This document shows positions 51,062-60,713 of a DNA stretch of 64,000 bases, one piece after another. Both the position numbers and the translations under genes were made by a program. Below the pieces are notes generated by a model, which was not told where the DNA came from, made no database searches, and saw nothing but the letters and a program-made list of their open reading frames with translations. Source of the stretch: Opitutaceae bacterium (GTDB lineage: Bacteria; Verrucomicrobiota; Verrucomicrobiia; Opitutales; Opitutaceae); assembly GCA_019634615.1 (NCBI GenBank), contig JAHCAZ010000001.1, positions 266,038 to 330,037 of the forward strand. The letters run 5' to 3'. The stretch's first letter is position 1. Each line of letters starts with the position of its first letter.

Positions 51062-51140
51062 TGGGTAGCGGCCGGCCTCCGGACGGCCGGTTTGGCGTGC
51101 GCATGCCAAAACGGCCGTCCGGAGGCCGGCCGCTACCCAA
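51062..51140. repeat. Type A palindromic element, copy 3
   Basis: This is the most perfect copy of the family. TGGGTAGCGGCCGGCCTCCG pairs with the complementary CGGAGGCCGGCCGCTACCCA, and TTTGGCGTGCGCATGCCAAA forms the loop end. It lies about 240 bases before the carboxyltransferase start. Confidence 0.92.
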
Positions 51141-51159
51141 AGGCAAGGTCTTGAATTCT

Positions 51160-51185
51160 CATCCGTGAAATCTGTGTATTCCGTG
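51160..51185. repeat. Half copy of the type E element
   Basis: CATCCGTGAAATCTGTGTAT followed by TCCGTG matches the unit of the type E palindrome at 23545 (CATCTGTGxACATCTG type). The opposite arm is absent. No promoter is confidently visible between here and ATG 51379. Confidence 0.5.
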
Positions 51186-51378
51186 TTCGGTTTGGCTTTC
51201 CAAAACTCCCAACGAGAACAATCTATGCGCACCAATTCCTGCGCATCGATCGACAAGAAGCAGGAAGCCGGACTGTGCCCCACCCGATATGCTGTAACCA
51301 TGGAAAAAGTGCGTCCACATGCCTACCACCGGTTGGGGCCTGATCGGACGTGCTTTTTTCCCCGGAGACTCCTCCCAC

Positions 51379-52863
51379 ATGAAGCCGATCACGTTCAATA
51401 ACACGGTTTTGCGCGACGGACACCAGTCCCTCGCCGCCACGCGGATGACCACGGCGCAGATGCTGCCCGTCACGGCCACGCTCGACGGCATGGGCTTCGG
51501 TGCCCTCGAAACCTGGGGAGGCGCCACGATCGACTCGTGCCTGCGCTTCCTCGCGGAAAACCCGTTCGACCGGCTTGATCAGCTCAAGGCCGCCGCCGGC
51601 AAAACCCCGCACATGATGCTGCTGCGCGGCCAGAACATCGTGCAGTACACGAGCTTCCCCGACGACGTCGTCGAGGCCTTCGTGAAGTGCTCCGCGAAGC
51701 ACGGCATGGACATCTTCCGCATCTTCGACGCGCTCAACGACGCGCGCAACCTGCGCACCGCCATCCGCACGGTGAAGTCCCTCGGCAAGCACGCCCAGGG
51801 CGCCATCTGCTACACCACGAGCCCCGTGCACACGCCGGCGAAGCTCGCCGCGCTCGCCGACGAACTCGTCGAGATGGAGTGCGATTCGATCTGCATCAAG
51901 GACATGGCCGGCCTGCTCACGCCGCGCATCACCTATGACCTCGTCAAGGCCATCAAGTCCCGCCACTCGCTCCCGGTGATCGTCCACAGCCACGAGACCG
52001 CCGGCCTCGCGCTCGCCTCGTATCTCGCCGGCATCGACGCCGGCGCCGACGCCGTCGACACGTCCATCGTGCCCTTCGCCAACGGCACCGGCCAGCCCGA
52101 CACGCTGCGCATGCAGGCCGCCATGGCCGGCCACCCGCGCGCGCCGCAGTACGACACCGCCAAGCTCCTCGAGCTGCGCAAGTACTTCGAGGGCGTGGCC
52201 AAGGACCTCACCAAGTTCATGAGCCCGGCCAACGACCGCGTCGACAGCGACGCGCTCAGCTACCAGGTCCCCGGCGGCATGCTCAGTAACTTCCGCACGC
52301 AGCTCGTCGAGATGAAGATGGAGGCCAAGTTCAACGAGGTGATGGCCGAGGTGCCCGTCGTGCGCGAGGCGCTCGGCTGGATCCCGCTGGTCACGCCCAC
52401 GTCCCAGATCGTCGGCACGCAGGCCATGCTCAACGTGAAGTTTGGCCGCTGGAAGAACCTCGCCCAAGCCACCGTCGACATCGCGCTCGGCAAGTACGGC
52501 CGCCCGCCCGGCCCGGTGAATCCCGAGGTCCAGGCGCTCGCCCGCAAGCAGTCCGGCCAGGAGCCCGTCACGGGCCGCCCCGCCGACTTGCTCGCGCCGC
52601 GCATGCCGAAGCTCCGCGAGGAGCTCGCCGCCAAGGGCCTGCCGGTCTCCGACGAGAACGCCGTGCTCTTCGCCATGTTCCCGCGCGAGACCGAGGCCTA
52701 CTACAAGCCGAAGCCCGCGGCCGCGCCCGCTGCCGCCCCGGCCCCCGCCAAGCCTGCCGCGCCATCCGCCCCCGTGCTGCCGGCCGTCCCGGGCAAGACT
52801 TCCCGCTACGCATTGACCGTCAACGACCGCCGCTACGAGGCGACCGTCGAGGTCCTGAACTGA
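51379..52863 (+). CDS. Biotin-dependent carboxyltransferase, transcarboxylase 5S / OadA / PycB type
   Basis: The 494-residue TIM-barrel subunit moves a carboxyl group between biotin and pyruvate/oxaloacetate. It shows NTVLRDGHQSLAATRM (metal-binding Asp), LETWGGATIDSCLRFL, MLLRGQNIVQY, the catalytic Lys region CIKDMAGLLTP and the IVHSHET metal His pair. PGGMLSNFRTQL begins the PYC_OADA domain. After a Pro/Ala linker it ends RYALTVNDRRYEATVEVLN, only the first strands of a biotinyl domain, so it has no biotin lysine. Propionibacterial 5S ends in the same way, as I recall it. It must use the separate carrier at 60284. It is first gene of the methylmalonyl locus. ATG 51379 is preferred over 51319. 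Confidence 0.9.
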   Translation: MKPITFNNTVLRDGHQSLAATRMTTAQMLPVTATLDGMGFGALETWGGATIDSCLRFLAENPFDRLDQLKAAAGKTPHMMLLRGQNIVQYTSFPDDVVEAFVKCSAKHGMDIFRIFDALNDARNLRTAIRTVKSLGKHAQGAICYTTSPVHTPAKLAALADELVEMECDSICIKDMAGLLTPRITYDLVKAIKSRHSLPVIVHSHETAGLALASYLAGIDAGADAVDTSIVPFANGTGQPDTLRMQAAMAGHPRAPQYDTAKLLELRKYFEGVAKDLTKFMSPANDRVDSDALSYQVPGGMLSNFRTQLVEMKMEAKFNEVMAEVPVVREALGWIPLVTPTSQIVGTQAMLNVKFGRWKNLAQATVDIALGKYGRPPGPVNPEVQALARKQSGQEPVTGRPADLLAPRMPKLREELAAKGLPVSDENAVLFAMFPRETEAYYKPKPAAAPAAAPAPAKPAAPSAPVLPAVPGKTSRYALTVNDRRYEATVEVLN

Positions 52864-52870
52864 CCCAGCC

Positions 52871-54796
52871 ATGAGCCAAAACAACGCGAATGTCCCCCTG
52901 CTTTTCGCCGAATTCCCGGCGGCCACCCCGGCCGACTGGCGCAAAGCCGCGGAGGAATCTCTCGCGGGTGCGCCGTTCGAAAAGAAACTGATCACGCGGA
53001 CGCCGGAGGGCATCGACCTCCAGCCCATCTACACCGCCGAGGACACGGCCAAGCTGCCCGAGCAGTGGCCCGGCCTGCCGCCCTACGTGCGCGGCACCGA
53101 CCCGCTCGGCCAGCGCGCCGGCGGCTGGTACCTCTGCCAGGAGCCGGATGCATCCGAACCCGCGGCCTTCAACCGCGCCCTCCTGCAGGACCTGTCGCGC
53201 GGCCAGAACGCCGTTAGCCTGCCGCTGCACCCGGTCACCCGCCTCGACCTCAGCCCGACCGGCACTGCCGGCTACGGCCTGCGGGTGGGCTCGGTGGCCG
53301 ACGTGGACGCGATCCTGCGCGGCGTGGATCTCGCCGCGGTGCCGGTCTTCATCCAGGCCGGTCTCGCCGGCCGCACCGTCACGCATCTCCTCGTCGACTG
53401 GCTCGCGAAGCTGGGCCGGCCCGCGAAGGATCTGCACGGCGCGATCGTGGCCGACCCGCTCGGTGAACTCATCCTCGCCGGCGCCCTGCCGGTGGATCTC
53501 AACCAGGCCTTCGACGACCTCGCCCTGCACACGTTGCAGGCGCGCGACCGCGGCCTCGACCTGCGGACCGTCGGCGTGAACACCTCGCTCTGGGCCGATG
53601 CCGGCGCGAGCGCCGTGCAGGAGCTGGCCTTCGGGCTGGCCACGGGCGTCGAGTACCTCCGGGCGCTGCATACGCGCGGCGTCTCCACCGATGAGGCCGC
53701 ACCGCGGTTCCTGTTCACGCAGGGCCTCGGTTCCCACCTCTTCATGGAGATCGCCAAGCTCCGCGCCGCCCGCCTCGTCTGGGCGCGCGCCGTGGGCGCC
53801 GCCGGCGGCAACGCGGCCGCCCAGCGGCTCGTCACGCTCGGCCGCACCTCGCGCTGGAACAAGACCGTGCTCGACCCGCACGTGAACCTCCTCCGCACCA
53901 CCACCGAGGCCTTCGCCGGCATCGTCGGCGGCTGCGCCGGCCTGAACGTCGGCACCTTCGACGAGTGCATCAAGGCCCCGGACGATTTCTCCCGCCGCCT
54001 CGCGCGCAACATCCAGGTCATCCTCGACGAGGAGTGCCAGCTCGGCCGCGTGGTCGATCCCGCGGGCGGCTCGTGGTACGTCGAGACGCTCACGCAGCAG
54101 ATCGCGACCAAGGCCTGGGCGCTGTTCCAGGACATCGAGCGCCGCGGTGGCATGGCCGCCGCGATCCGCGCCGGTTACCCGCAGGGGCTGGTCGAGAAGA
54201 CCGCCGCCGACCGCATCGGCGCCGTCGAGGGCCGCCGCGACGGCATCATCGGCACGAACCTGCATCCCAACCTGCGTGAGAAGCTCCCGCCCGCCGTCCG
54301 GGCAACCCCCGCCGTCACCGTGCCGGGGGCCGTCACCGCCAAGCCCATCGTCCTGCGCCGCCGCGCCGAGCCCTTCGAGGCCCTGCGTCGCCGGACCGAG
54401 GCCGCGCGCCCCAAGGTCTTCCTCGCCACGTTCGGCCCGCGCAAGCAGCACGGGCCGCGCGCCGAGTTCTCGGCCGGGTTCTTCGCCGCCGGCGGTTTCG
54501 AGACCGTCAGCGCCAAGGCCAGCGACACGCCCGAGGCCGCCGCCCAGGCGGCCCTCGCGTCCGGTGCGCCCGTCGTCGTGCTCTGCTCGACCGACGAGAC
54601 CTACCCGACGCTCGTGCCGCCCTGCGCGCAGGCGCTCAAGGCCGCAGCCAAGCCGCCGTTCGTCGTGCTCGCGGGCCTGCCCGCCACGCCCGAGCTCCAG
54701 GCTCAGTTCAAGGCCGCCGGGGTGGATGAGTTCATCCATATCCGCGCCAACTGCGCCAAGGTCCTCGCCGGCATCCTCAACCAGATCGGTCTCTGA
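52871..54796 (+). CDS. mutA: Methylmalonyl-CoA mutase small (beta) subunit
   Basis: The 641-residue protein is the non-catalytic partner in the MutAB heterodimer. The TIM-barrel half has GTDPLGQRAGGWYLCQ, TVGVNTSLWADAGASAVQELAFGLATGVEYLRAL, RVDPAGGSWYVETLT and a cobalamin-like C-terminal domain. That domain shows VFLATFGPRKQHGPRAEF in place of DxHxxG, so it does not bind B12. It follows the carboxyltransferase by seven bases and precedes mutB by fifteen. Confidence 0.93.
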   Translation: MSQNNANVPLLFAEFPAATPADWRKAAEESLAGAPFEKKLITRTPEGIDLQPIYTAEDTAKLPEQWPGLPPYVRGTDPLGQRAGGWYLCQEPDASEPAAFNRALLQDLSRGQNAVSLPLHPVTRLDLSPTGTAGYGLRVGSVADVDAILRGVDLAAVPVFIQAGLAGRTVTHLLVDWLAKLGRPAKDLHGAIVADPLGELILAGALPVDLNQAFDDLALHTLQARDRGLDLRTVGVNTSLWADAGASAVQELAFGLATGVEYLRALHTRGVSTDEAAPRFLFTQGLGSHLFMEIAKLRAARLVWARAVGAAGGNAAAQRLVTLGRTSRWNKTVLDPHVNLLRTTTEAFAGIVGGCAGLNVGTFDECIKAPDDFSRRLARNIQVILDEECQLGRVVDPAGGSWYVETLTQQIATKAWALFQDIERRGGMAAAIRAGYPQGLVEKTAADRIGAVEGRRDGIIGTNLHPNLREKLPPAVRATPAVTVPGAVTAKPIVLRRRAEPFEALRRRTEAARPKVFLATFGPRKQHGPRAEFSAGFFAAGGFETVSAKASDTPEAAAQAALASGAPVVVLCSTDETYPTLVPPCAQALKAAAKPPFVVLAGLPATPELQAQFKAAGVDEFIHIRANCAKVLAGILNQIGL

Positions 54797-54811
54797 CCGG
54801 AGAACCCAGCC

Positions 54812-56986
54812 ATGAACTTTCCCGATTACACCACGATTCAACTCGATCCCGGCACCGGCACCCCGGCCTCCGCCTGGGCTGACGCCGCCCGCAAGTCCGC
54901 GGACGCCGTCGCGCTCGCGGACTGGCAGACCATCGAGCAGATCCCGGTGAAGCCCGTCTACGGGCCCGCGGACCTGCGCGACACCGAGCATCTCGGCTAC
55001 ACGGCCGGCCTCGCGCCCTACCTGCGCGGACCGTACGCGTCGATGTACGTGCTCAAGCCCTGGACCATCCGCCAATACGCGGGCTTCTCCACGGCCACGG
55101 AGTCCAACGCCTTCTACAAGCGCAACCTCGCCGCCGGCCAGATGGGCCTCTCGGTCGCCTTCGACCTCGCGACCCACCGCGGCTACGACAGCGACCACCC
55201 GCGCGTGGTCGGCGACGTCGGCAAGGCGGGCGTCGCGGTCGACAGCGTGCTCGACATGCAGACGCTCTTCGCCGGCATCCCGCTCGACCGCATCAGCGTC
55301 TCGATGACGATGAACGGCGCGGTCCTCCCGGTCCTCGCGTTCTACATCGTCGCGGCGCTGGAGCAGGGCGCGAAGCTCGAGTCGCTCTCCGGCACGATCC
55401 AGAACGACATCCTCAAGGAGTACATGGTGCGGAACACCTACATCTATCCGCCCGCGCCCTCCATGAAGATCATCGCGGACATCTTCGAGTACACCTCGAA
55501 GCAGATGCCCAAGTTCAACTCCATCTCGATCTCCGGCTACCACATGCAGGAGGCCGGGGCCACGGCCGACCTCGAGCTGGCGTACACGCTGGCCGACGGC
55601 CTCGAGTACCTGCGCACCGGCATCAAGGCCGGCATCGACATCGACGCCTTCGCGCCGCGGCTCTCCTTCTTCTGGGCGCAGGGCAAGAACCTCTTCATGG
55701 AGGTCGCCAAGATGCGCGCCGGCCGGCTGCTCTGGTCCAAGCTCGTGAAGCAGTTCAACCCCAAGAACCCGAAGTCGATGGCGCTGCGCACGCACTCGCA
55801 GACCTCGGGCTGGTCGCTCACCGAGCAGGACCCGTACAACAACGTCGCCCGCACCTGCGTCGAGGCCATGGCCGCGACGCTCGGCCACACGCAGAGCCTG
55901 CACACGAACTCCCTCGACGAGGCCATCGCGCTCCCGACCGACTTCTCGGCGCGCATCGCGCGCAACACCCAGCTCTTCCTGCAGGCCGAGTCCGGCATCT
56001 GCAACGTGGTCGATCCCTGGGGCGGCAGCTACTACGTCGAGCGCCTCACCCACGAGCTCGCCCACAAGGCCTGGGCGCACATCGAGGAGGTCGAGAAGCT
56101 CGGCGGCATGGCCAAGGCCATCGAGACCGGCCTGCCCAAGCTCCGCATCGAGGAGGCCGCCGCCCGCCGGCAGGCCCTCATCGACTCGGGCCAGGAGACC
56201 ATCGTCGGCGTCAACAAGCACCGCCTCGAACAGGAGGATCCGATGGAAATCCTCGAGGTGGACAACTCCGCCGTCCGCGAGGCCCAGATCAAGCAGCTCA
56301 AGGAACTGAAGGCCACGCGCGACAACGCCACCGTCCAACGCTGCCTCGCGGCGCTCACCACGGCCGCCAAGTCGGGGCAGGGGAACCTGCTCGCCCTCAG
56401 CATCGAGGCCGCGAAGGCCCGCGCCACGCTCGGCGAAATTTCCGACGCGCTCGAGGTTGTCTACGGCCGTTACCAGGCCCAGATTCGTTCCGTGTCCGGC
56501 ATCTACAACCGCGCCTATTCCGGCGGCCACTCCGAGGTCACCCGCGTCCGCGAGATGGCCGACGCCTTCGCCGCCCGCGAGGGCCGGCGCCCGCGCATCC
56601 TCATCGCGAAGCTCGGCCAGGACGGCCACGACCGCGGCGCCAAGGTGGTGGCCACGGCGATGGCCGACATGGGCTTCGACGTGGACATCGGGCCGCTCTT
56701 CCAGACGCCCGAGGAGGCGGCGCGCGATGCCGTGGAGAACGACGTGCACATCGTCGCCATGAGCTCGCTCGCCGGCGGCCACAAGACGCTCCTCCCGCAG
56801 TTGGTGGGCGAACTCAAAAAGCGCGGCCGCGAGGACATCCTCGTCGTCGCCGGCGGGGTGATCCCCGCCCAGGACTACGCCTTCCTCTACGAACACGGTG
56901 CCGCCGCGGTCTTCGGGCCCGGCACCCCGGTGCCGCGGTCCGCCGCGCAGTTGCTGGAAAAACTCGGCTCGGGCGGGGTTGACTGA
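54812..56986 (+). CDS. mutB: Methylmalonyl-CoA mutase large (alpha) subunit
   Basis: This 724-residue adenosylcobalamin enzyme interconverts succinyl-CoA and (R)-methylmalonyl-CoA. The N-terminal TIM barrel has [30 protein letters not shown] with the active-site Tyr, and [21 protein letters not shown]. The C-terminal B12 domain has [27 protein letters not shown], with the cobalt ligand His606 in DxHxx[12 protein letters not shown] and [12 protein letters not shown] follow. It has a clear ribosome-binding site (GGAGA). It forms the mutase with MutA and is served by the MeaB GTPase next door. Confidence 0.97.
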   Translation: MNFPDYTTIQLDPGTGTPASAWADAARKSADAVALADWQTIEQIPVKPVYGPADLRDTEHLGYTAGLAPYLRGPYASMYVLKPWTIRQYAGFSTATESNAFYKRNLAAGQMGLSVAFDLATHRGYDSDHPRVVGDVGKAGVAVDSVLDMQTLFAGIPLDRISVSMTMNGAVLPVLAFYIVAALEQGAKLESLSGTIQNDILKEYMVRNTYIYPPAPSMKIIADIFEYTSKQMPKFNSISISGYHMQEAGATADLELAYTLADGLEYLRTGIKAGIDIDAFAPRLSFFWAQGKNLFMEVAKMRAGRLLWSKLVKQFNPKNPKSMALRTHSQTSGWSLTEQDPYNNVARTCVEAMAATLGHTQSLHTNSLDEAIALPTDFSARIARNTQLFLQAESGICNVVDPWGGSYYVERLTHELAHKAWAHIEEVEKLGGMAKAIETGLPKLRIEEAAARRQALIDSGQETIVGVNKHRLEQEDPMEILEVDNSAVREAQIKQLKELKATRDNATVQRCLAALTTAAKSGQGNLLALSIEAAKARATLGEISDALEVVYGRYQAQIRSVSGIYNRAYSGGHSEVTRVREMADAFAAREGRRPRILIAKLGQDGHDRGAKVVATAMADMGFDVDIGPLFQTPEEAARDAVENDVHIVAMSSLAGGHKTLLPQLVGELKKRGREDILVVAGGVIPAQDYAFLYEHGAAAVFGPGTPVPRSAAQLLEKLGSGGVD

Positions 56987-57049
56987 GGCCGGCGCTCTGC
57001 CGGACTCTAGGGGCCGTCGCGTCCATCCCCCGCGCGGCCCCCTCCCACC

Positions 57050-58153
57050 GTGAACACCGAGCCCTCACGTCCCGACTGGGTGCCGGCCGACGCCGGCCAG
57101 GAATTCGCGACCCGCGTCGTGCCCGCGCAGGCGGCCCCGGCGCCGTCGCATCGGCCGCATCGCCGGCGCAAGGCCGAGAAGGGCGCCGATCTCGCCGCCG
57201 CCATTCGCGCCGGCGACCGCGGCGCCCTGGCCCGCGGCATCACGCTGATCGAGAGCCGTGCCGCCGCGCATCGCGCCGAGGCCGATGACCTGTTGCACCG
57301 CCTCACGCCGCACGCCGGCGGGGCCGTGCGCGTGGGCATCACCGGCGCCCCGGGCGCGGGCAAGAGCACGTTCATCGACGCCTTGGGGATTCAGCTTTGC
57401 GAGGCCGGACGCCGCGTCGCCGTTTTGTCGGTCGACCCGAGCAGCCCGGTAACCCACGGCAGCATCCTCGGCGACAAGACCCGCATGGAGCGCCTGTCGC
57501 GGCACCCGCTGGCCTTCATCCGCCCGTCGCCGAGCGGCGGCGAGCTCGGCGGCGTCGCCCGGCGCACGCGCGAGACCATCGTGCTCTGCGAGGCCGCGGG
57601 CTTCGACGTTGTCCTCGTCGAGACCGTGGGCGTGGGCCAGAGCGAGGTGCTCGTCCGCGGCATGGTGGATTGCTTCCTCGTCCTGCTCCTCGCCGGCGCG
57701 GGCGACGAATTGCAGGGCATCAAGAAGGGCATCCTCGAGCTCGCCGATATTTTGACCGTGAACAAGGCCGACGGCGACAACCGCAACCGGGCCGAGGCGG
57801 CGCGGCGGGAGTTCAGCCGCGCGCTGCACTACCTCGCCCCGGCGGATGGCGCCTGGCAGCCGCCGGTGCTGGCGTGCTCGGCCGTGACGGGCGATGGCAT
57901 CGCCGCGGTGTGGGCCGAGGTGGAGAAATTCATGGCGCAGGGCCGCGAGCGGGGCGAGTTCACCGCCCGCCGGCAGGCGCAGGCGCTGGCCTGGCTCGAC
58001 GCGCTCGTCACCGAGGGCCTGCGCGAGGCCTACACGAAGGCCAGCGGCCGCTCGACCCTCGCTGCCGAGATCGAGGCGCAGGTGCGCCAAGGGGTTTTGC
58101 CGGCGCCGGAGGGCGCGCGGCGCCTCCTGCAAGCTGCGGGAATGGCCCCATAA
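57050..58153 (+). CDS. meaB: Methylmalonyl-CoA mutase-associated GTPase MeaB
   Basis: The 367-residue G3E-family P-loop GTPase protects and reloads the mutase with adenosylcobalamin. It has G1 GITGAPGAGKSTFIDALG near residue 98, VLSVDPSSPVTHGSILGDKTRMERLS (ArgK/MeaB signature), FDVVLVETVGVGQSEV, and the G4 motif VNKADGDN. A C-terminal dimerisation arm follows. The start is GTG 57050 and the N-terminus is longer than average. It lies 63 bases after mutB. Confidence 0.96.
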   Translation: MNTEPSRPDWVPADAGQEFATRVVPAQAAPAPSHRPHRRRKAEKGADLAAAIRAGDRGALARGITLIESRAAAHRAEADDLLHRLTPHAGGAVRVGITGAPGAGKSTFIDALGIQLCEAGRRVAVLSVDPSSPVTHGSILGDKTRMERLSRHPLAFIRPSPSGGELGGVARRTRETIVLCEAAGFDVVLVETVGVGQSEVLVRGMVDCFLVLLLAGAGDELQGIKKGILELADILTVNKADGDNRNRAEAARREFSRALHYLAPADGAWQPPVLACSAVTGDGIAAVWAEVEKFMAQGRERGEFTARRQAQALAWLDALVTEGLREAYTKASGRSTLAAEIEAQVRQGVLPAPEGARRLLQAAGMAP

Positions 58154-58189
58154 GCCATGAGGATACCTCCCCACATGCGCAGCCCAAAG

Positions 58190-58231
58190 CAAGATTCGCG
58201 CAGTCAGCGCTGCGCAGGTTCGGGTATCTTG
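58190..58231 (+). promoter_or_regulatory. Stem-loop between meaB and the epimerase gene
   Basis: CAAGAT pairs with ATCTTG as outer stem, and GCGCAG pairs with CTGCGC as inner stem around TCAGCG. It is the only sizeable structured gap (106 bases) within the methylmalonyl locus and could be an RNA processing or partial termination site. It is not followed by a T-run. Confidence 0.35.
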
Positions 58232-58259
58232 AAACCGTCCGGAAAACCGTAAATTCGCC

Positions 58260-58679
58260 ATGATCCAATCCATCGACCATCTGGGCATCGCCGTCCGCTC
58301 GCTCGACGAGGCGGTGCCGCTCTACGAAAAGGCCCTCGGCCTCAAGTGCCTGGGCCGCGAGGAAGTCGCGTCGCAGAAGGTGCGCACGGCGTTCTTCGAC
58401 GCCGGTGGCGTGCACCTCGAACTCCTGGAGCCGACGTCCCCGGACAGCCCGGTGGGCAAGTTCCTGGCCGAACGCGGGGAGGGGATCCACCACATCGCCT
58501 TCCGCACGGACGACATCCAGGGCCAGCTCAAGCAGGCCGCCGCCGCGGGCGTGCGCCTCATCCACGAGCAGCCCTTCGAGGGCGCGGCCGGCAAGCTGGT
58601 CGCCTTCCTCCACCCGAAGTCCACGCGCGGCGTCCTCACCGAGCTCTGCGCCGTCAAGCCCGGCGCCGCCGCCCACTAA
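58260..58679 (+). CDS. mce: Methylmalonyl-CoA epimerase
   Basis: This 139-residue vicinal-oxygen-chelate protein interconverts (R)- and (S)-methylmalonyl-CoA. It shows SIDHLGIAVRSLDEAVPLYEKALGL with metal His, EELPTSPDSPVGKFL-like, EGIHHIAFRTDDIQGQL (second His) and a terminal GVLTELCA with the metal Glu. It links the (R)-product of MutAB to the (S)-specific decarboxylase/transcarboxylase encoded 17 bases downstream. Confidence 0.96.
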   Translation: MIQSIDHLGIAVRSLDEAVPLYEKALGLKCLGREEVASQKVRTAFFDAGGVHLELLEPTSPDSPVGKFLAERGEGIHHIAFRTDDIQGQLKQAAAAGVRLIHEQPFEGAAGKLVAFLHPKSTRGVLTELCAVKPGAAAH

Positions 58680-58696
58680 CCCTCGGAGACCCTCCC

Positions 58697-60250
58697 ATGA
58701 CCATCGCTCCCGAATTTCTCACGCAACTCGCCGAGAAGCGCCGCATCGCCCTCGCCGCCGGTGGCGACGACAAGCTCGCCGCCCGCCATGCCAAGGGCCA
58801 GATGAACGCCCGCGAGCGCCTGCTCACGCTCTTCGACCCCCACACCTTCATGGAGTGGGGCATGCACGCCGACCACGACTGCCATGACTTCGGCCTCGGC
58901 GACAAGTCCTTCCCCGGCGACGGCGTCGTCACCGGCGTCGGCTACGTCGGCGGCCGCCCGGTCGCGGCCTTCAGCCAGGACTTCACCGTCTGCGGCGGCT
59001 CCCTCGGCCGCATCCACTCCAAGAAGATCTGCGACCTGATGGAGTACGCCATGAAGGTCGGCATGCCGATCCTCGGCATCAACGACTCCGGCGGTGCGCG
59101 CATCCAGGAGGGCGACGACTCGCTCTCCGGCTACGGCCAGGTCTTCTTCCGCAACGTGCAGGCCTCGGGCCTCGTGCCGCAGATCTCGATCATCGCCGGC
59201 CCCTGCGCCGGCGGCGCGGCCTACAGCCCGGCGCTCACCGACTTCGTCATCATGACGAAGACCAACGCCAACATGTTCATCTGCGGCCCCGACGTCATCA
59301 AGGCGGCGACCGGCCAGACGGTGACGATGGACGAGGTCGGCAGCGCCGCGGTGCACGCGAGCGTCAACGGCAACATCCACTTCGTCGCCGAGAACGACGC
59401 GCACGCCCTGCAGCTGGCGCGCAAGCTCCTCTCGTTCCTGCCCAACAACAACGCCGGCGACCCGCTGCACAAGCTCACGCCGCACCTCGACCTCTCGCCG
59501 GACCCGGCGATCAACGATCTCGTGCCGGCCGATCCCAAGGCCGCCATCGACATCCTCAAGGTCATCGGCCGGATCGTGGACGAAGGCGACTTCTTCGAGG
59601 TCCAGCGCGACTGGGCCAAGAACATCGTCATCGGCTTCGGCCGCATCCAGGGCGTCGTCTGCGGCATCGTGGCCAACCAGCCCGCGGTCAAGGCCGGCAC
59701 GCTCGACATCGACTCCTCCGACAAGGCCGCGCGGTTCATCCGCACGTGCAACGTCTACAGCATCCCGATCGTGACGCTGGTGGACATTCCCGGCTTCATG
59801 CCCGGCCTGCAGCAGGAGCGCGGCGGCATCATCCGCCACGGCGCGAAGATGCTCTTCGCCTACGCCGCGGCCACGGTGCCGAAGCTCACGGTCATTTTGC
59901 GCAAGGCCTACGGCGGCGCCTACCTCGCGATGTGCAGCGCCGACATGGGCGCCGACGCGGTGTATGCCTGGCCGACGGCCGAGATCGCCGTCATGGGCGC
60001 CGAGGGCGCGGTGCGCGTGCTCTACAAGCGCGAGATCGCCGCGGCCAAGGACCCGAAGGCCAAGGAGGCCGAGCTCGCCGCGGAGTACCGCGCGAAGTTC
60101 TCGTCGCCGTTCCAGGCGGCGCGCAAGGGCATGATCACGGACGTCATCGAGCCGGCGCAGACCCGCGCCACCATCGCGATGGCGCTGCGCAACACGCTCA
60201 ACAAGCGCGAGACCCGCCCGCCGAAGAAGCACGGCAACATGCCGCTGTAA
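58697..60250 (+). CDS. mmdA: Methylmalonyl-CoA carboxyltransferase 12S / decarboxylase alpha subunit
   Basis: The 517-residue crotonase-fold carboxyltransferase takes CO2 from (S)-methylmalonyl-CoA and puts it on biotin, leaving propionyl-CoA. It shows KGQMNARERLLTLFDP, FSQDFTVCGGSLGRIHSKKI, INDSGGARIQEG (oxyanion loop of the N-lobe), AGPCAGGAAYSPALTDF, VPGFMPGLQQE-like DIPGFMPGLQ and RKAYGGAYLAMC (C-lobe). The length fits MmdA/12S and PccB. No biotin carboxylase subunit is in the locus, so a propionyl-CoA carboxylase role is less likely than decarboxylation or transcarboxylation. Confidence 0.94.
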   Translation: MTIAPEFLTQLAEKRRIALAAGGDDKLAARHAKGQMNARERLLTLFDPHTFMEWGMHADHDCHDFGLGDKSFPGDGVVTGVGYVGGRPVAAFSQDFTVCGGSLGRIHSKKICDLMEYAMKVGMPILGINDSGGARIQEGDDSLSGYGQVFFRNVQASGLVPQISIIAGPCAGGAAYSPALTDFVIMTKTNANMFICGPDVIKAATGQTVTMDEVGSAAVHASVNGNIHFVAENDAHALQLARKLLSFLPNNNAGDPLHKLTPHLDLSPDPAINDLVPADPKAAIDILKVIGRIVDEGDFFEVQRDWAKNIVIGFGRIQGVVCGIVANQPAVKAGTLDIDSSDKAARFIRTCNVYSIPIVTLVDIPGFMPGLQQERGGIIRHGAKMLFAYAAATVPKLTVILRKAYGGAYLAMCSADMGADAVYAWPTAEIAVMGAEGAVRVLYKREIAAAKDPKAKEAELAAEYRAKFSSPFQAARKGMITDVIEPAQTRATIAMALRNTLNKRETRPPKKHGNMPL

Positions 60251-60283
60251 CCCGCCGCCCAACCTACTCCCAGCTCTCATCAC

Positions 60284-60676
60284 ATGAAAAAGCTCCGTAT
60301 CACCGTGGATGGAAAAACCTTCGACGTGACCGTCGAGATGCTCGACGCGCCGGCGACCGCCCCCGTGGCCGCGCCGGCGCCCGTGGCGACGGTCGCCTCG
60401 GCCTCCGTCTCCGCCCCCGTGGCGGCCCCGGCTTCCGCCCGTCCGGCGGCGGCCGCGGCGCCGGCCGGCGCGGTCCCGAGCCCGCTCGCGGGCAAGGTCG
60501 TGTCCATCGACGTCAAGGTCGGTCAGGCCGTGGTCGAGGGGGCGCAGCTCCTGACGCTCGAGGCCATGAAGATGAACACCTTCGTTTACGCGCCCAAGGC
60601 CGGCACGGTGTCGGCCGTGCACGTGAACGCCGGCGATGCGGTCGAGGAGGGGGCCGCGCTGGTCACGCTCGGCTGA
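60284..60676 (+). CDS. mmdC: Biotin carboxyl carrier subunit (1.3S / MmdC)
   Basis: This is a 130-residue protein. KKLRITVDGKTFDVTVEMLD forms the first strands. An Ala/Pro/Val-rich flexible linker follows at about residues 25-65, and then a biotinyl domain with LTLEAMKMNTFV. The biotin-accepting Lys is Lys96 in the AMKM motif. Its first strands resemble the last residues of the 5S-like subunit. It shuttles carboxyl groups between MmdA, the 5S-like subunit and the membrane pump. Its ligase BirA is encoded just downstream. Confidence 0.95.
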   Translation: MKKLRITVDGKTFDVTVEMLDAPATAPVAAPAPVATVASASVSAPVAAPASARPAAAAAPAGAVPSPLAGKVVSIDVKVGQAVVEGAQLLTLEAMKMNTFVYAPKAGTVSAVHVNAGDAVEEGAALVTLG

Positions 60677-60713
60677 GCCCCCCGGCCGCCCGCGTGTCCG
60701 CGTCCCATTGGCC

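Noticed and set aside
51186..51378. Possible cobalamin riboswitch before the methylmalonyl locus
   Set aside because: A GAAGCAGGAAGCCGG stretch vaguely recalls the B12-box, but the rest of the conserved core is missing and no pseudoknot partner is seen.
52820..56896. A 1358-codon open frame on the minus strand opposite mutA and mutB
   Set aside because: It is a shadow caused by high GC and biased codons. It has low-complexity Arg/Gly/Glu/Val composition and no motifs, while both plus-strand genes are certain.
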